Of a DNA stretch of 64,000 bases, positions 44,914-53,464 are shown piece after piece. The position numbers were made by a program, and so were the translations under genes. Source of the stretch: Amycolatopsis pittospori (GTDB lineage: Bacteria; Actinomycetota; Actinomycetes; Mycobacteriales; Pseudonocardiaceae); assembly GCF_013870525.1 (NCBI RefSeq), contig NZ_JACBXD010000041.1, positions 1-64,000 of the forward strand, written 5' to 3'. Every line of letters starts with the position of its first letter. Position 1 is the stretch's first letter. The notes below the pieces were generated by a model. It saw only the letters and a program-made list of their open reading frames with translations. It was not told the DNA's origin and did no database searches.

Positions 44914-45984
44914 GTGAGCGAGTCCACGAGCGCCACGTACGCCTCCGCCGGGGTCAGCATCGACGCCGGCGACAAAGCCGTTGAGCTGCTCAAACCACAC
45001 GCCGCGAGGGCCAGCAGGCCCGAGGTGATGGGTGGGGTCGGCGGTTTCGCCGGACTGTTCTCCCTGAAGCTGGACAAGTGGAAGGAGCCGGTGCTGGCTT
45101 CTTCCACCGACGGCGTCGGCACCAAGATCGCCGTCGCCCAGGCGCTCGACAAGCACGACACCGTCGGCATCGACCTGGTCGCGATGGTCGTCGACGACCT
45201 GGTCGTCACCGGTGCCGAGCCGCTGTTCATGCAGGACTACATCGCGGTCGGCAAGGTCGTGCCTGAGAAGATCGCGGCGCTGGTCGGCGGCATCGCCGAG
45301 GGCTGTGTCCAGGCGGGCTGCGCGCTGCTCGGCGGCGAGACCGCGGAGCACCCCGGCCTGATGGGCGAACACGACTACGACCTTTCGGGCACCGGCATCG
45401 GCGTCGTCGAGGCGTCGAAGGTGCTCGGCCCGGAGCGGGTCCGCCCAGGTGACGTCGTGATCGCACTCGGCTCGTCCGGCCTGCACTCCAACGGCTACTC
45501 GCTCGCCCGGCACGTGCTGCTGGACATCGCGCGCATGCCGCTCGACGGGCACGTCGAGGAGTTCGGCCGTTCGCTCGGCGAGGAGATGCTGGAGCCGACC
45601 AAGATCTACGCGAAGGACTGCCTGGCGCTGGTCGCCGAGGCCGACGTCCGCACGTTCGCGCACATCACCGGCGGCGGTCTCGAAGCGAACCTCGCCCGCG
45701 TCATGCCGCGCGGTCTGGTCGCGAAGCTCGAACGCGGCACCTGGACCCCGGCGCCGGTGTTCGCGCTGATCGGGCACCGCGGCAAGGTCGAGCGCGCCGA
45801 ACTGGAGAAGACGTTCAACATGGGGGTCGGCATGGTCGCGATCGTCGGCCCCGACGACGTCGACCGCGCGCTGGCGATGCTGACCGCGCGGCACGTGCCG
45901 GCGTGGATCCTCGGCGACGTGCAGCCGGCGGAAGACCCGGACGGCCCGCGCGCCGTGCTGTCCGGCGACCACCCGCGCTTCTAA
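44914..45984 (+). CDS. purM: Phosphoribosylformylglycinamidine cyclo-ligase
   Basis: 356 aa, GTG 44914 with GGAG 9 bp upstream and 32 bp after purF, so the two are co-transcribed. AIR synthetase motifs: TYASAGVSIDAGDKAVELLK, STDGVGTKIAVA, LVVTGAEPLFMQDYI, LLGGETAEHPG and GSSGLHSNGYSLAR, TGGGLEANLARVMP. Full length. Confidence 0.95.
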   Translation: MSESTSATYASAGVSIDAGDKAVELLKPHAARASRPEVMGGVGGFAGLFSLKLDKWKEPVLASSTDGVGTKIAVAQALDKHDTVGIDLVAMVVDDLVVTGAEPLFMQDYIAVGKVVPEKIAALVGGIAEGCVQAGCALLGGETAEHPGLMGEHDYDLSGTGIGVVEASKVLGPERVRPGDVVIALGSSGLHSNGYSLARHVLLDIARMPLDGHVEEFGRSLGEEMLEPTKIYAKDCLALVAEADVRTFAHITGGGLEANLARVMPRGLVAKLERGTWTPAPVFALIGHRGKVERAELEKTFNMGVGMVAIVGPDDVDRALAMLTARHVPAWILGDVQPAEDPDGPRAVLSGDHPRF

Positions 45985-46016
45985 TAATCTCTTTCCCCAG
46001 GTGAGACACTGGGCTC

Positions 46017-46448
46017 GTGGCTGATGACGTGGTGATCGGCACCCGGTTCGTGATCCCGGGTGCCGAATTGAACGAACGGTTCTCCCGGTCTTCGGGTCCG
46101 GGTGGGCAGGGCGTGAACACCACGGACTCGCGGGTCGAACTCTCCTTCGACGTGGCCGGTTCCGCTTCGATCCCGGATCATCTCCGGGCCCGGATGCTGG
46201 ACCGGCTTTCGTCGCGTCTGGTCGACGGCGTCGTCACGATCGCCGCTTCCGAACACCGCTCGCAGCTGATGAACCGGGAGGCCGCGCGGGCGCGGCTGGT
46301 GATGCTGCTGCTGGACGCGTCGGCACCCCCGGCCGCCAAACGGCGTCCCACCAAACCCTCGCGGGGCTCGAAGGAACGCCGTCTGGCCTCGAAGAAACGC
46401 CGCGGCGAGGTCAAACGAACTCGCCGCGGCGGTTACTCAGACGACTGA
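46017..46448 (+). CDS. arfB: Alternative ribosome-rescue peptidyl-tRNA hydrolase ArfB
   Basis: 143 aa. The release-factor GGQ motif lies in SRSSGPGGQGVNTTDSRVEL, and the basic C-terminal tail (KRRPTKPSRGSKERRLASKKRRGEVKR) is the part that inserts into the mRNA channel of stalled ribosomes. There is no codon-recognition domain. Starts 32 bp after purM and overlaps the convergent acetyltransferase by 12 bp. Confidence 0.9.
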   Translation: MADDVVIGTRFVIPGAELNERFSRSSGPGGQGVNTTDSRVELSFDVAGSASIPDHLRARMLDRLSSRLVDGVVTIAASEHRSQLMNREAARARLVMLLLDASAPPAAKRRPTKPSRGSKERRLASKKRRGEVKRTRRGGYSDD

Positions 46449-47195
46449 CAGGTGCACGCATTCGGCCGCGGTCTTGAATCCGACCCGGCCGTAGACGCGC
46501 TCCGCCTGCCCGGCGCCCGGCGTCAGGAACACCGACCGTCCGCCGCGAGCGTGAGCCTCACGCGTCAGGTACTCCGTCATCGCCGCCGCGATCCCGCGGC
46601 TCCGGTATCCCTCGAGCACGCCGACGCCCGCGACCTCGGTCGCACCGTCGAGGATCGGGGTCGCCACCCCGCCGCCGACGATCTCGCCGGCTTCGCTGAC
46701 GGCCATCACCGAGATGGTCTCGCCGCTCAGCTGGTCCGGAGACGGGTCGAGGTGCTGGTCGGGGTCGGTTTCGCCGAACGCCAGGTTCTGCGCCCGGATC
46801 ATCTTCCGGAGCTCGTCGGCCGTCTTCGGGGTGACCAGGGTGATCCCGGCCGGTTTCGGCTGCTCGACGATCTGCTCCGGAGTGCAGATCATCAGCGGAA
46901 CCCGCCGCTCCAGCGTGTACCCGCATTCGACGAGCACCGCTTCGGCTGCCGGAACCGCCTCGCTCAGGAACTCCAGGCGCGGCATGAGCTCACGCTCGCG
47001 GAACGCCTCGGTGAGCGCGTCGATGTCTTCCTTCGTGGGGACGGCACCGTCGTCGGGGATCGCGTAGTTGAGGAAGGGACTGTTGGCCTCGAGGTAGTAC
47101 GTGGCCAGGAACGGCCCGATCCGCTCGGTTTCGCGGAACCTCGCCGCGGTCGTGCGGATGTAGGACTGCAGAGAACGAATCGTCTCGGAAAGCAC
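46437..47195 (-). CDS. GNAT-family N-acetyltransferase
   Basis: 252 aa, GTG 47195. The acetyl-CoA loop is in the C-terminal GNAT domain (about 125-250): VGVLEGYRSRGIAAAMTEYLTREAHARGG, then YGRVGFKTAAE. The N-terminal half is a helical extension with a degenerate GNAT-like fold. It is preceded by a short leader with a possible 11-codon peptide and hairpin. Substrate unknown. Confidence 0.78.
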   Translation of the reverse strand: MLSETIRSLQSYIRTTAARFRETERIGPFLATYYLEANSPFLNYAIPDDGAVPTKEDIDALTEAFRERELMPRLEFLSEAVPAAEAVLVECGYTLERRVPLMICTPEQIVEQPKPAGITLVTPKTADELRKMIRAQNLAFGETDPDQHLDPSPDQLSGETISVMAVSEAGEIVGGGVATPILDGATEVAGVGVLEGYRSRGIAAAMTEYLTREAHARGGRSVFLTPGAGQAERVYGRVGFKTAAECVHLSVV

Positions 47196-47227
47196 TGGTC
47201 GATATGCCTTTCGGGCAAGAAGAGGGA

Positions 47228-47252
47228 ACGCACGGGATGACCCGCGTGCGTG
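47228..47252 (-). promoter_or_regulatory. Leader hairpin upstream of the acetyltransferase
   Basis: ACGCACGGG and CCCGCGTGCGT form a stem with a 3-4-nt loop, 33 bp upstream of the GTG and 23 bp downstream of a short leader ORF. The layout is that of a translational attenuator. Confidence 0.35.
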
Positions 47253-47274
47253 GTGGAGCTGGCATGGGCGCCGG

Positions 47275-47310
47275 CTAGCTCGTGCCGACGCCGCTGAAGG
47301 CGTCAGGCAT
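47275..47310 (-). CDS. Possible 11-codon leader peptide
   Basis: ATG at 47310 with AGAGGG about 9 bp upstream opens a frame reading MPDAFSGVGTS before TAG. It lies before a hairpin and the acetyltransferase gene. It has a good ribosome site and spacing but is too short for a coding test; only the attenuator-like arrangement supports it. Confidence 0.3.
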   Translation of the reverse strand: MPDAFSGVGTS

Positions 47311-47374
47311 GAGGCATCCCTCTTTCCCGATACGTAAGGCTTTTGCGATCACTCTCGCACGGCGGTCAACCGAA

Positions 47375-48025
47375 TTACCGACGCTGCGGGTGCGCGATGC
47401 TCGAATAGCGCTCGTCCCACACCGACCTCGGCACCCGCAGTCGTACGGGGGCGTCGCAGACCCGCCGGACCTGCGCCGGGATCCGCACCGGCGGGCGGAC
47501 GTCCAGACAGCGCCACACCCGTTTGCTGAGTACGGCACCGATCACGGCCCCCAGGGTGTTCAGGAGGATGTCGTCGGCGGACGTCACGCGGCCCGACTGG
47601 ATCAGGAATTGCGTGCCCTCCACCAGCACCGACAGTGTCAGCGCGCCCAGTGCGATCCGGCCGAGCGAACGAAGCCGCCGGGACCGCAGCGGGAGCAGTG
47701 CGCCGAGCGGACTCAGCATGAGCACGTTGCCCAGCACCTGCCAGAGATTGGCGCTGTCGCTCAAGGCGAGGCGCAGGTCGGTGAAGGGTTCGAGATTCAG
47801 CCTGCTGCCACCCTCCCCGGCCACGGGCATCGTGACCAGGCATAACACCAGGAAGCAGGCCAATCCCAGCGTCATGTCCACGGCGGCCGTCGCCGACGCG
47901 GAGAAGCGGTCGGCTTGTCTTCGCCGCCGGTGTGCCGCCAGCAGCGGCCAGCCGATGAATGCGTACGGAATCGCGGTGATCGTCAACGGGATCATCGCGC
48001 CGAAAGCGCGGAGCAGCTCTCCCAT
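47375..48025 (-). CDS. VanZ-family membrane protein
   Basis: 216 aa with about 4-5 hydrophobic helices. The VanZ core is seen in LNLEPFTDLRLALSD, WQVLGNVLMLSPLGALLPL, SVLVEGTQFLIQSGRVTSADDILLNTLGAVIG. The family gives low-level teicoplanin resistance in VanZ itself; most members are uncharacterised. Interesting in a genus that makes glycopeptides, but no van genes adjoin it. Confidence 0.8.
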   Translation of the reverse strand: MGELLRAFGAMIPLTITAIPYAFIGWPLLAAHRRRRQADRFSASATAAVDMTLGLACFLVLCLVTMPVAGEGGSRLNLEPFTDLRLALSDSANLWQVLGNVLMLSPLGALLPLRSRRLRSLGRIALGALTLSVLVEGTQFLIQSGRVTSADDILLNTLGAVIGAVLSKRVWRCLDVRPPVRIPAQVRRVCDAPVRLRVPRSVWDERYSSIAHPQRR

Positions 48026-48159
48026 GGCCCTTCCTTTCCGGAGCGCCCAAGATCACCTTCGCATCACAAGATCGACTCGGCATGACGGAGCGACCTCACA
48101 AAGAGGTGATCTTTTCCGGTAGCGGAAAAGGCTTTCCCGTGCTTGGGTCCGAGGGGCGA

Positions 48160-48197
48160 CTGTCCACAATGGAGCCTGTGGACAAACCTGTGGATGA
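48160..48197. other. DnaA-box cluster
   Basis: CTGTCCACA (48160-48168), TGTGGACAA (48177-48185, a perfect reverse TTGTCCACA) and TGTGGATGA (48189-48197) are three DnaA-box-like 9-mers in 38 bp. They lie in the 234-bp spacer between the VanZ and oxidoreductase genes, which otherwise shows nothing. Possibly a DnaA titration or regulatory site. Confidence 0.5.
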
Positions 48198-48259
48198 TTG
48201 CGAAGTCGCAGGAAGAAGGCGTTATCGCATAAGGAAAAGCCTTGTGGGTGACCTGTGTA

Positions 48260-49159
48260 CTACTTGGCGTGCCCGGCCAGTTCGCGCGCGCGTTCGAGGA
48301 GCTTTTGCAGGTGCAGGCCGCGACGCACGTCGCAGGGATGCGTCGTCGTTCCGCAGGCCGCCATCGCCGCGAAATCGTCCAAAAGCGCGGTGAACGATTC
48401 ACCGGCGGAACCCGGTTTCCGCCCTAAAGTGCGATAACCGTGCTCGCCGTAAACGGCCACTTCGACGACCGTCGGCTGGATCGGCAACCGCAGCGACAGG
48501 GTTGCCGTACTGGTCGCGCCACCCGCGTGGGCGAACAGGAGCTGCCATAGATCGTCATCGGTCCGGTTCGCGGCGAGCACGTCGGTGATCTCGCCGAGCG
48601 CCGCGTCGAGCAGATCGAAGGCGTGCGGCCCGATGTCGAAGAGTGCGCCGGAGTCATGCCGCCACGCCGAATCCTGGTACTGCCCACCGAGCAGGGCACC
48701 CGAAAGCCATCGCGCCCCACCACCGCGCCAGCCACCCGCTTCGGTGATCCCGGCGAGCCAGTCCCGGGTCATCGGCGAGAAACGCAAGGTCAGGACCACG
48801 AGCGCGGCCACCCCGGCGGCCTCGACGGCGTCCACGAGCCGCTGCGCGCCGTCGAGATCCGCGGCGATCGGCTTCTCCAGGATGAGGTGCTTGCCCGCCT
48901 CGGCGGCCTTGACCGCGAGCTCGGCCTGAACGGCGGGCGGGACCGCGAACGCGACGGCGTCCACCTGGTCGAGGAGCTCCTCGAAGCTCCCGACGGCCTC
49001 GGCGCCATGCGCCTCTGCCAGCTCCTTCGCGGCTTCAGGACGCCTGGTCCAGACCGCGCTCAACGTCGTGCCGGGGTGATCGGCGAGGCCCGGCGCGTGC
49101 ACCGTCTTCGCCCACGGACCGGCACCGATCAGGCCCGCGCGCAGCTGTCCCTGTCCCAC
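48260..49159 (-). CDS. Gfo/Idh/MocA-family oxidoreductase
   Basis: 299 aa. N-terminal Rossmann GLIGAGPWAKTVHAPGLADHP, then VAFAVPPAVQAELAVKAAEAGKHLILEKPIA with the catalytic EKP motif, and the C-terminal alpha/beta domain with SGALFDIGPHAFDLLDAALG. NAD(P)-dependent sugar or polyol dehydrogenase; slightly short. Substrate unknown. Confidence 0.85.
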   Translation of the reverse strand: MGQGQLRAGLIGAGPWAKTVHAPGLADHPGTTLSAVWTRRPEAAKELAEAHGAEAVGSFEELLDQVDAVAFAVPPAVQAELAVKAAEAGKHLILEKPIAADLDGAQRLVDAVEAAGVAALVVLTLRFSPMTRDWLAGITEAGGWRGGGARWLSGALLGGQYQDSAWRHDSGALFDIGPHAFDLLDAALGEITDVLAANRTDDDLWQLLFAHAGGATSTATLSLRLPIQPTVVEVAVYGEHGYRTLGRKPGSAGESFTALLDDFAAMAACGTTTHPCDVRRGLHLQKLLERARELAGHAK

Positions 49160-49183
49160 GGCCCCGAGTCTAGGTGTGCTGCC

Positions 49184-49249
49184 CCGCGTTTAGTCCTCTG
49201 GATGCGGTCCTTGCGTGTGCAACTACCGCATCCAGAGGACTAAACGCGG
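49184..49249. terminator. Perfect 25-bp palindrome (family B copy 2)
   Basis: 49184-49208 (CCGCGTTTAGTCCTCTGGAT, then GCGGT) pairs perfectly with 49225-49249, loop 16 nt. The downstream hydrolase gene ends inside it: TAG at 49240-49242. It clearly belongs with 11269-11374: both read TTTNGTCCTCTG, then GCGGT, and ACTACCGC. It lies just upstream of the oxidoreductase start and at the 3' end of the hydrolase gene. Confidence 0.75.
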
Positions 49250-50202
49250 AGGAGGGGCCGGGCCAGGCGGTCGTAGAGGTCAAGGAGGTCGCCGAGCTTG
49301 GCCGAGGTCGGGACGTGTGCGGTGTCGAGGTCGAAGACCCGGAACCGGTTGCGAGGGGTGCGCGCGTCCGCCTCCCGGATCATCCGGTCCTGCAGCGCGA
49401 GCGGGTTGATGTTGTCGCGCAGGTGCCGGACGTACACGCGCGGGATGCGGCCCCAGGTGCGCAGGTCGCCGCGCGAATCGACGGCGCCCTTGCCGGCGAG
49501 CTCGTCCGGCATCATCGAGTTCAGGAACGTGTGGAACTCGGAGTCGGTGCTGTCGCTCATGAAGGCCTCTTTCGCCTTCGCCAGGCGGGCCGGGTCGGCG
49601 ATCCGCCAGTTCGAGCGGAACGCCCCGATCACCCGCGGGTCCCCGGCCATGAACTCCAGCAGCACCGCGGCGTGCGTCGCCTTCCCCTCCTCGGTGGAGA
49701 GGTACTCGTCGGGCGTCGCGAGTTCGCCGCAGCAGAACGCGGTGTCGTAGACCAGGAGGTCGATCAGCTTGGGGACCTGGTTCGCGATGAGGCTGATCGC
49801 GGCGCCGCCGATGCTGGCGCCGACGAGGACGACCGGGCCGAGCGCGGCCGCCCGCCGGACGGTCTCCACGGTCGCGGCGATGTGGTCGGCCACGGTCACC
49901 TCGGCCAGCGGCGACGGTTCGGTCGCGAACGCCGCGAGGTCCTGCGGTGCCTGGTACGAAAGCCGGAACTGGGCGTCCGTGGGCAGCTGCCCGGGGAGGT
50001 CGACGCCGACGCAGCGGTAGCCGCGCAGCACGAGTTCGTTCGGGACGCTGGAGACGCCGTTGGCGCCCGCCGCGAACACGAACGTCGGCACGCCTCGGCG
50101 TTCACGAGCGGATGCCGAGCCCGCGGTGGCGAGTCCGGTCAGTCCGGTGAGGCCGGTCAGTCCGGCGACGGTGAGTGCCCTGCGACGGGTGTGTTCGTTC
50201 AT
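49240..50202 (-). CDS. Secreted alpha/beta hydrolase with Tat-like signal
   Basis: 320 aa from ATG 50202 (ATG 50211 is possible). The N-terminus TRRRALTVAGLTGLTGLTGLATAGSASA looks like a Tat signal with a GLT repeat in its hydrophobic core. The nucleophile elbow is VLVGASIGGAA and the late catalytic His is probably in DLDTAHVPT. Resembles esterase/EstA-like alpha/beta hydrolases. The last codons and stop lie in the intergenic palindrome. Substrate unknown. Confidence 0.75.
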   Translation of the reverse strand: MNEHTRRRALTVAGLTGLTGLTGLATAGSASARERRGVPTFVFAAGANGVSSVPNELVLRGYRCVGVDLPGQLPTDAQFRLSYQAPQDLAAFATEPSPLAEVTVADHIAATVETVRRAAALGPVVLVGASIGGAAISLIANQVPKLIDLLVYDTAFCCGELATPDEYLSTEEGKATHAAVLLEFMAGDPRVIGAFRSNWRIADPARLAKAKEAFMSDSTDSEFHTFLNSMMPDELAGKGAVDSRGDLRTWGRIPRVYVRHLRDNINPLALQDRMIREADARTPRNRFRVFDLDTAHVPTSAKLGDLLDLYDRLARPLLRV

Positions 50203-50278
50203 GCCGTCCATGCAACCGGGGACGCCGGTTGCACGGACAGCCGAAGAAGTGGTCGTCCGCCGCTACGAAAGTTGCGGA

Positions 50279-51139
50279 TCAGGAGTAGCTGTAGAACCCG
50301 CGACCGGTCTTCTTGCCGAGCAGGCCGGCGTCGACCATGCGCAGCAGCAGCGGCGGCGAGGAGTACAGCGGCTCCTTGAACTCGGCGTACATCGAGTCCG
50401 CGATCGCCTTGATGGTGTCCAGGCCGATCAGGTCCGACAGCCGCAGCGGGCCCATCGGGTGCGCGGTGCCGAGCTCCATACCGCGGTCGATGTCCTCCGC
50501 CGAGGCGAAGCCCGACTCGATCATCCGGATCGCCGAAAGCAGGTATGGCACCAGCAGCGAGTTCACGATGAACCCGGCGCGGTCCTGCGACCGGATCACC
50601 GTCTTGCTCAACGCCGTCGTCGCGTGCTCCTCCGCGCGGCGGGCGGTGTCGTCGCTGGTCAGCAGCGAAGGCACCAGCTCGACGAGCGGCAGCACCGGGA
50701 CCGGGTTGAAGAAGTGGATGCCGACCACCTGCTGCGGGCGGTTGGTGGCCATCCCGAGCTTCATGATCGGGATCGACGACGTGTTGGACGCGAACACCGC
50801 GTCCTCACGCTCGACGATCTTGTCCAGCGACCGGAAGACCTCGACCTTGGCCTGCTCCTGTTCCAGGATGGCCTCGATCACGAGGTCGCGGTCGGCGAAC
50901 TCGCCGATCTCGGTGGTGAAGCGGACTCGTCCGAGCGCCGCGTCGGCGTCTTCCTGCGAGAGCTTCCCGTTCTTGACGCCGCGTTGCAGCGACTTCTCGA
51001 TCCGCGCCCGCCCGGAGTCCAGCGCCGGCTGGTTCACCTCGGTGACGATCACGTCCAGACCGGCACGTGCGTGCACTTCGGCGATGCCGGAGCCCATGAG
51101 CCCGGCTCCGATGACACCTACTCGCGATACGTCGGACAT
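50279..51139 (-). CDS. 3-hydroxybutyryl-CoA dehydrogenase
   Basis: 286 aa, ATG 51139 with GAAGAGGT. NAD-binding GVIGAGLMGSGIAEVHARAG, the catalytic His in VGIHFFNPVPVLPLVE, and the C-terminal dimer domain with DRAGFIVNSLLVPYLLSAIRM and GTAHPMGPLRLSDLIGLD. Normal length for the single-domain FadB2/Hbd type, used in fatty-acid/butanoyl-CoA or PHB metabolism. Confidence 0.9.
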   Translation of the reverse strand: MSDVSRVGVIGAGLMGSGIAEVHARAGLDVIVTEVNQPALDSGRARIEKSLQRGVKNGKLSQEDADAALGRVRFTTEIGEFADRDLVIEAILEQEQAKVEVFRSLDKIVEREDAVFASNTSSIPIMKLGMATNRPQQVVGIHFFNPVPVLPLVELVPSLLTSDDTARRAEEHATTALSKTVIRSQDRAGFIVNSLLVPYLLSAIRMIESGFASAEDIDRGMELGTAHPMGPLRLSDLIGLDTIKAIADSMYAEFKEPLYSSPPLLLRMVDAGLLGKKTGRGFYSYS

Positions 51140-51169
51140 GGCACCTCTTCCGTATTTTGGGCAGCACGC

Positions 51170-51219
51170 GACACGCGAGGGTGGACCACGGAGATCACTC
51201 CGTGCCACCCTCGCGTGTC
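51170..51219. terminator. 22-bp palindrome with a 2-nt bulge
   Basis: GACACGCGAGGGTGG (51170-51184) pairs with 51205-51219, and CACGGAG (51187-51193) with CTCCGTG (51198-51204), loop ATCA. Immediately 3' of the DUF3073 gene (stop 8 bp away) and upstream of the dehydrogenase. Likely terminator. Confidence 0.65.
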
Positions 51220-51227
51220 ACGCCTGC

Positions 51228-51413
51228 TCAGCGGCGGTATTCGTCGTACCCGTCGTACGGGTCGTCGTCATCCCGCTTGTCGTCCTCGTGCCCGTAATCC
51301 GAGGAACTACTGGACAGCTCGCGCTGCAAAGCATCGAAGTCGGTTTCGTGCGAGCTGTACTTGAGCTCGCGCGCCACCTTCGTCTGCTTGGCCTTAGCCC
51401 GGCCGCGCCCCAT
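51228..51413 (-). CDS. DUF3073 protein
   Basis: 61 aa from ATG 51413. MGRGRAKAKQTKVARELKYSSHETDFDALQREL is the DUF3073 signature, followed by Ser and acidic tails. It lies downstream of purM, as in other actinobacteria. Small, basic then acidic; function unknown. Confidence 0.85.
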   Translation of the reverse strand: MGRGRAKAKQTKVARELKYSSHETDFDALQRELSSSSSDYGHEDDKRDDDDPYDGYDEYRR

Positions 51414-51620
51414 GGCTCGACCCCCTCGCACAGGGGCGGGGCGGCCGGGGGAATCGGCGGCCCCGCATCGTCTCGACAATTCTTTCCTGCTGACACCGTA
51501 CCGTGTCCAGGGGGTTGGATGCGACGTGGCACGGTGTGCCGGTCGCGACAGTGTTCCCCGAACGCCGGTTACCGGCCGGTCGGTGGCGATCGTCGCAGGT
51601 CGGCGTGCCACGATGCTCCT

Positions 51621-52520
51621 GTGCCCCGTCCGTTCTCGGCTTATCTCCGCGTGTACGAGCCCCTGCTCGCGCTGGGGGATCCGCCGGACGAACGCCTGCT
51701 CGAGGCCGTCGAAGCGGCCCGGCTCGATCGTTCGGCCGCGGGGACGCGCGAGCAGGCACTGTGGCTCAAGTCACAGCACGTCGGACGGCTGCTGCCCGCC
51801 GAGCTGGCGGACGGCCGCGCCGCCCCCAGCCTCATCACCGACGTCCTGGTCCTGGACCCCGAAGACGTGCCGGAGGGTGAGCACGGCGACGCGGGACCGG
51901 GGCCGCTCGTCTGCCCGATGGAGATCCGCGCGCGCTCGGCCGCGGCGTTGGTCACCTTCCTCGGCGACGCGCATCCGGCGCTGAAGAACGCGGTGCTCGA
52001 CGCGGGCGGCGGCGGTATCGACGCGATCCGAACGCGAGCGAAGTCGGCCATCGGCGATCTGTCCGCTTCGGCCTCGCACACGCTCTCGACGACGTGGACG
52101 ATCCCGCTCCCGTGGTTCGTGCTGTTCGACCCCGGGATGCGCCGGGTCAAACTGGGCAAGGGCCGCGACGACCCCGAGCGTGAGGTGTCGTGGCGGGTAT
52201 CGATCGCCGACGCGCGGCATCGCGCCCGCGAAGTCGGTGACCTGCTCGAAGCGACCTTCGGCGATTCCGGGCCGGGCCGGGTGCTGCTCGAGACGCGTCG
52301 CTGGCTCGACGCCTTCCATCCCGGCTCCGCGGTCGAGCTCGACTACGGCGGCCTCGTGCAGCTCTTCGCCGACTCGATCCTGCAGGCCGACACGACCGCC
52401 GAAGAGGTGCACGACATCCTCGACGCGCTTCGTACCGGCAACGTCGACGAGCTGGCCGAACTGTTCGCCGACCTGCGGGACTTCTGGGGCGACCTGGCCG
52501 CGCGGGAACGCGCGAACTAG
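51621..52520 (+). CDS. Conserved actinobacterial protein of unknown function
   Basis: 299 aa from GTG 51621. Soluble, with RPFSAYLRVYEPLLALG at the start, WTIPLPWFVLFDPGMRRVKLG in the centre and a C-terminal helical part (LLETRRWLDAFHPGSAVELDYGGLV, then EEVHDILDALRTGNV). Divergent from DUF3073 and overlapping the convergent asparaginase by 4 bp. I recall the family as a conserved hypothetical near DUF3073 but know no function. Confidence 0.7.
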   Translation: MPRPFSAYLRVYEPLLALGDPPDERLLEAVEAARLDRSAAGTREQALWLKSQHVGRLLPAELADGRAAPSLITDVLVLDPEDVPEGEHGDAGPGPLVCPMEIRARSAAALVTFLGDAHPALKNAVLDAGGGGIDAIRTRAKSAIGDLSASASHTLSTTWTIPLPWFVLFDPGMRRVKLGKGRDDPEREVSWRVSIADARHRAREVGDLLEATFGDSGPGRVLLETRRWLDAFHPGSAVELDYGGLVQLFADSILQADTTAEEVHDILDALRTGNVDELAELFADLRDFWGDLAARERAN

Positions 52521-53464
52521 TCGAAGAGGCCGGCGGCGACGCGCAGTTCGCCGACCGGTTTCCCGCCACCGAGGACGGCCGACTTGGGCAGATCTCCCGC
52601 CTCGTCGCCGGGGTCGATGCCGAGGTGGCGCAGGGTCGCGAGCAGCAGCGGGATCCGCGCCCGCGCGGCGCCGTCGTCGATCTTCAAGGCCAGCGCCGTG
52701 CCGTCGGGCAGAGCGAACGCGTGGACGCCCTCGGCGCCGCCCTTCGAGAGCAGACCGTCGACGTTCCGCATCAGCACGGTGTCCTCGCGGCCGGTGCCCG
52801 CGACCTGCCACGGATGCGCGCGGACGGCGTCCGCGACCCGGCGTTCCGGGCCGCCCATGGTGGTGACCAGCCTGCCGAAGGACCGGGCGAGGCCGGTGAG
52901 GGAGAACGCGAACAGTGGGGCCCCGCAGCCATCGACGCCGACCGTCTCGATCGGCTCGCTGGTGAGGTCGGCGATGGTGCTTTGGATGACCTTCTGCAGT
53001 GGATGAGTCGCGGCCGCGTAGTCCTCGGTGGCCCAGCCGAGCTGCGTGCAGGTCGTGAGCATCGCGGCGTGCTTGCCCGAGCAGTTCATGGCCGCACGTC
53101 GTTTCCCGGCCGCGGCGACGGCGAGCATGCTCGGCTCATGCAGCGGGAACGCGGGCGGGCAGGCCAACGCGTCCTCGGTGAGGCCCGCGCGGGAGAGCAT
53201 CGACAACGCACCCTCGACGTGGCCGGGTTCGCCGTTGTGCGAACCGCAGCCCAGCGCGAGGTCTTCGTCTTCGATGGTGAGGCCGGCGCGGAGCATCCCG
53301 ACGGCTTGGAGCGGCTTGTTGGACGAGCGCGGATAGACCGGCCGCTCGATGTCGCCGGCGGAGAACCGCACCGACCCGTCCGGGGCCGTGATCACCAGCG
53401 CGCCGCGGTGCGTGCTTTCGACGAAACCGGAGCGGACGACCTCGACCAGGACGGGATTCGTCAC
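52517..53464 (-). CDS. Asparaginase (type II, AnsA-like)
   Basis: 315 aa. VEVVRSGFVESTHRGALVI, the YPRSSNKPLQAVG block, GCGSHNGEPGHVEGA and MNCSGKHAAML identify the family of bacterial L-asparaginases typified by Rhizobium etli. There is no signal peptide. It starts 4 bp inside the rsiG stop, so the two are coupled. Hydrolyses asparagine to aspartate. Confidence 0.85.
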   Translation of the reverse strand: MTNPVLVEVVRSGFVESTHRGALVITAPDGSVRFSAGDIERPVYPRSSNKPLQAVGMLRAGLTIEDEDLALGCGSHNGEPGHVEGALSMLSRAGLTEDALACPPAFPLHEPSMLAVAAAGKRRAAMNCSGKHAAMLTTCTQLGWATEDYAAATHPLQKVIQSTIADLTSEPIETVGVDGCGAPLFAFSLTGLARSFGRLVTTMGGPERRVADAVRAHPWQVAGTGREDTVLMRNVDGLLSKGGAEGVHAFALPDGTALALKIDDGAARARIPLLLATLRHLGIDPGDEAGDLPKSAVLGGGKPVGELRVAAGLFD

